Part shown: one piece after another, positions 22,852 to 23,736 of the stretch
Layout of the letters: the number at the start of each line of letters is the position of its first letter
Position numbering within the stretch: position 1 is the stretch's first letter
Source: Ga0077536 sp943370145
GTDB taxonomy: Bacteria > Pseudomonadota > Gammaproteobacteria > Ga0077536
DNA length: 23,736 bases
Assembly: GCA_943370145.1 (NCBI GenBank)
Contig: CALRPY020000067.1
Span: forward strand, 1-23,736
Direction: 5' to 3'
The notes under the pieces: generated by a model
Databases searched by the model: none
Seen by the model: the letters and a program-made list of their open reading frames with translations, nothing else
Told to the model about the DNA's origin: nothing
Program-made: the position numbers and the translations under genes

Positions 22852-23147
22852 GTGGCGACTCCCCGGCAACTGGATTGCGTTCGCGCCGCGGGCACGGCCG
22901 CGCGGGCGGGGACCGCCGGCGCGTGCCGCGACAGCGTTTCGTCCCACGCCGTGTATCGCGCGCCGGATGGCCAGCTTTAGACGCGCGTCACATCAACGCT
23001 GGCGGTTTCGAGCGATTCGAGCTGAAAAACAAGCTGGAGACGAGGTGGATGGCGCTGGTCGGACCGAGAAATCAGCTTACATAAGAAAGGATAAATTCTT
23101 GAATATCGCCTGAGGAATTTCAGGCGACGCGGCGCGGCGCGGGTGTT
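22852..23147. other. Intergenic region between the GGDEF-EAL and helicase genes
   Basis: No gene is seen in these 296 bases. The part at about 23080-23120 is strikingly AT-rich for this window and contains the hairpin at 23106-23127. It should carry the minus-strand promoter of the GGDEF-EAL gene, but I could not identify a convincing -35/-10 pair. Confidence 0.5.
23106..23127 (-). terminator. Probable terminator hairpin after the helicase gene
   Basis: TCGCCTGA (23106-23113) and TCAGGCGA (23120-23127) form an 8-bp stem with a 6-base loop, 20 bases past the helicase stop codon on the minus strand. The minus strand continues with a T/A-rich sequence. The stem is short and the U-tract is imperfect, so confidence is moderate. 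Confidence 0.45.
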
Positions 23148-23736
23148 TCAACGTCGCGGCGGACGCCCCCCCCCCTTGCGCGGCTCAGGTCGGGCGCCAT
23201 CACGTGGCCGGGTGTCCGCGCGTGCCGGGTGGCTTGCCTCGCGCGGCGCGCGGGCGGCGGGAGGCCGGCGTTCTTCCCGCGCCTCCTCGCCGAGCGCGCT
23301 CAGGTTGAAACGGAATTTGCCGAGCCGCACCTTCTTGAGATGCTGCAGCAGGTCCTTCGGCATGCCCGACGGCAGGTCGACGGTGCTGAAGTCGTCGTAG
23401 ATATCGATGCGCCCGATGAAGCGGCTTTCGATGCCCGCCTCGTTGGCGATTGCGCCCACGATGTGCTTGGGCGTCGCGCCCTGGCTGTGGCCGACGTCGA
23501 TGCGATACCGGACCATCTGGATCTCCGGATGGTCCTTGAGGGGCGTCGCGCGCGTGTCGATCTGCGGCACGGCTTCGCGGACGGGCGCCGGCGCGGTTTC
23601 GTGCACGCGTTCCGCGCGCGCCTCGTAAGGCTGCCCTTCCTGGCGGGGCTCGAAGGGCGGCGGCCGTCGCGGCGGGCGTTCGCCATGTTCTTCACGTGCG
23701 GGCTGCGGCCGCTCGCCGCGGTCTTCGCGCGCCACG
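23148..23736 (-). CDS. DEAD-box RNA helicase, C-terminal part (5' end outside window)
   Basis: The last ~195 residues of a larger protein are present; the frame is open to the window edge, so the helicase core is missing from view. A basic, Arg/Pro/Glu-rich linker (about the first 70 visible residues) leads to a DbpA/CsdA-type RNA-binding domain: RYRIDVGHSQGATPKHIVGA, FIGRIDIYDDFSTVDLP and KKVRLGKFRFNLS (about 75-150). A basic Arg/Pro/Gly tail follows. The domain identifies a DeaD/CsdA-like helicase that unwinds rRNA or mRNA structure, often in cold adaptation and ribosome assembly. A run of ten G bases on the coding strand lies near the stop codon. The helicase core motifs themselves cannot be checked here. 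Confidence 0.85.
   Translation of the reverse strand, partial: VAREDRGERPQPAREEHGERPPRRPPPFEPRQEGQPYEARAERVHETAPAPVREAVPQIDTRATPLKDHPEIQMVRYRIDVGHSQGATPKHIVGAIANEAGIESRFIGRIDIYDDFSTVDLPSGMPKDLLQHLKKVRLGKFRFNLSALGEEAREERRPPAARAPREASHPARADTRPRDGARPEPRKGGGRPPRR

Overview
The window is GC-rich proteobacterial chromosomal DNA. A Betaproteobacterium of the Azoarcus/Thauera/Aromatoleum type (Rhodocyclales) fits best. That placement is an inference from the gene content: a paaIKABCDE operon with a TetR-type regulator, a tandem PilZ protein, a large membrane GGDEF-EAL protein and a glycine-zipper lipoprotein. No tRNA, rRNA, CRISPR array, complete insertion sequence or phage gene was found.

Layout. 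Positions 289-3245 (minus strand) hold three co-oriented genes: a conserved protein of unknown function, a periplasmic binding protein of the urea-carboxylase-associated type, and an isopenicillin-N-synthase-like Fe(II)/2-oxoglutarate oxygenase. They end at a terminator-like palindrome. A LysR regulator (3396-4331) lies just upstream. Positions 4423-10517 (minus) form the aerobic phenylacetate operon paaI-paaK-paaA-paaB-paaC-paaD-paaE-tetR. PaaK makes phenylacetyl-CoA, the PaaABC(D)E oxygenase epoxidises its ring, and PaaI hydrolyses dead-end CoA thioesters. The TetR protein is a probable PaaR-type repressor. A good sigma70-like promoter and an overlapping dyad operator lie directly in front of paaI. 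The later pathway genes (paaG, paaZ, paaF, paaH, paaJ) are not in the window.

Positions 10518-11124 are mostly non-coding. They hold a truncated CopD-like gene start that runs into the second copy of a 37-bp palindrome; the first copy is at 19-55. Positions 11125-13966 (minus) hold a two-CBS protein, a tandem PilZ protein, an HTTM-type membrane protein and a small unknown protein coupled to it. Positions 14270-16243 (minus) are a tight three-gene set: a DUF998 membrane protein, a zinc-ribbon membrane protein and the SrkA/YihE kinase.

On the plus strand come a glycine-zipper lipoprotein (16471), an acyl-CoA dehydrogenase (16921) with a strong intrinsic terminator, and a coupled pair of unknown genes (18454-20027): a membrane protein and a 316-residue soluble-looking protein. 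This pair converges, with one base between stop codons, on a 940-residue membrane PAS-GGDEF-EAL protein (20029-22851, minus). The window ends inside the 3' part of a DEAD-box RNA helicase gene (23148 to the edge, minus).

The best-supported unit is the phenylacetate operon with its promoter and operator. The parts most likely to hold undescribed biology are the binding protein/oxygenase/unknown-protein set at 289-3245, the unknown pair at 18454-20027, and the palindrome with its broken CopD-like neighbour.
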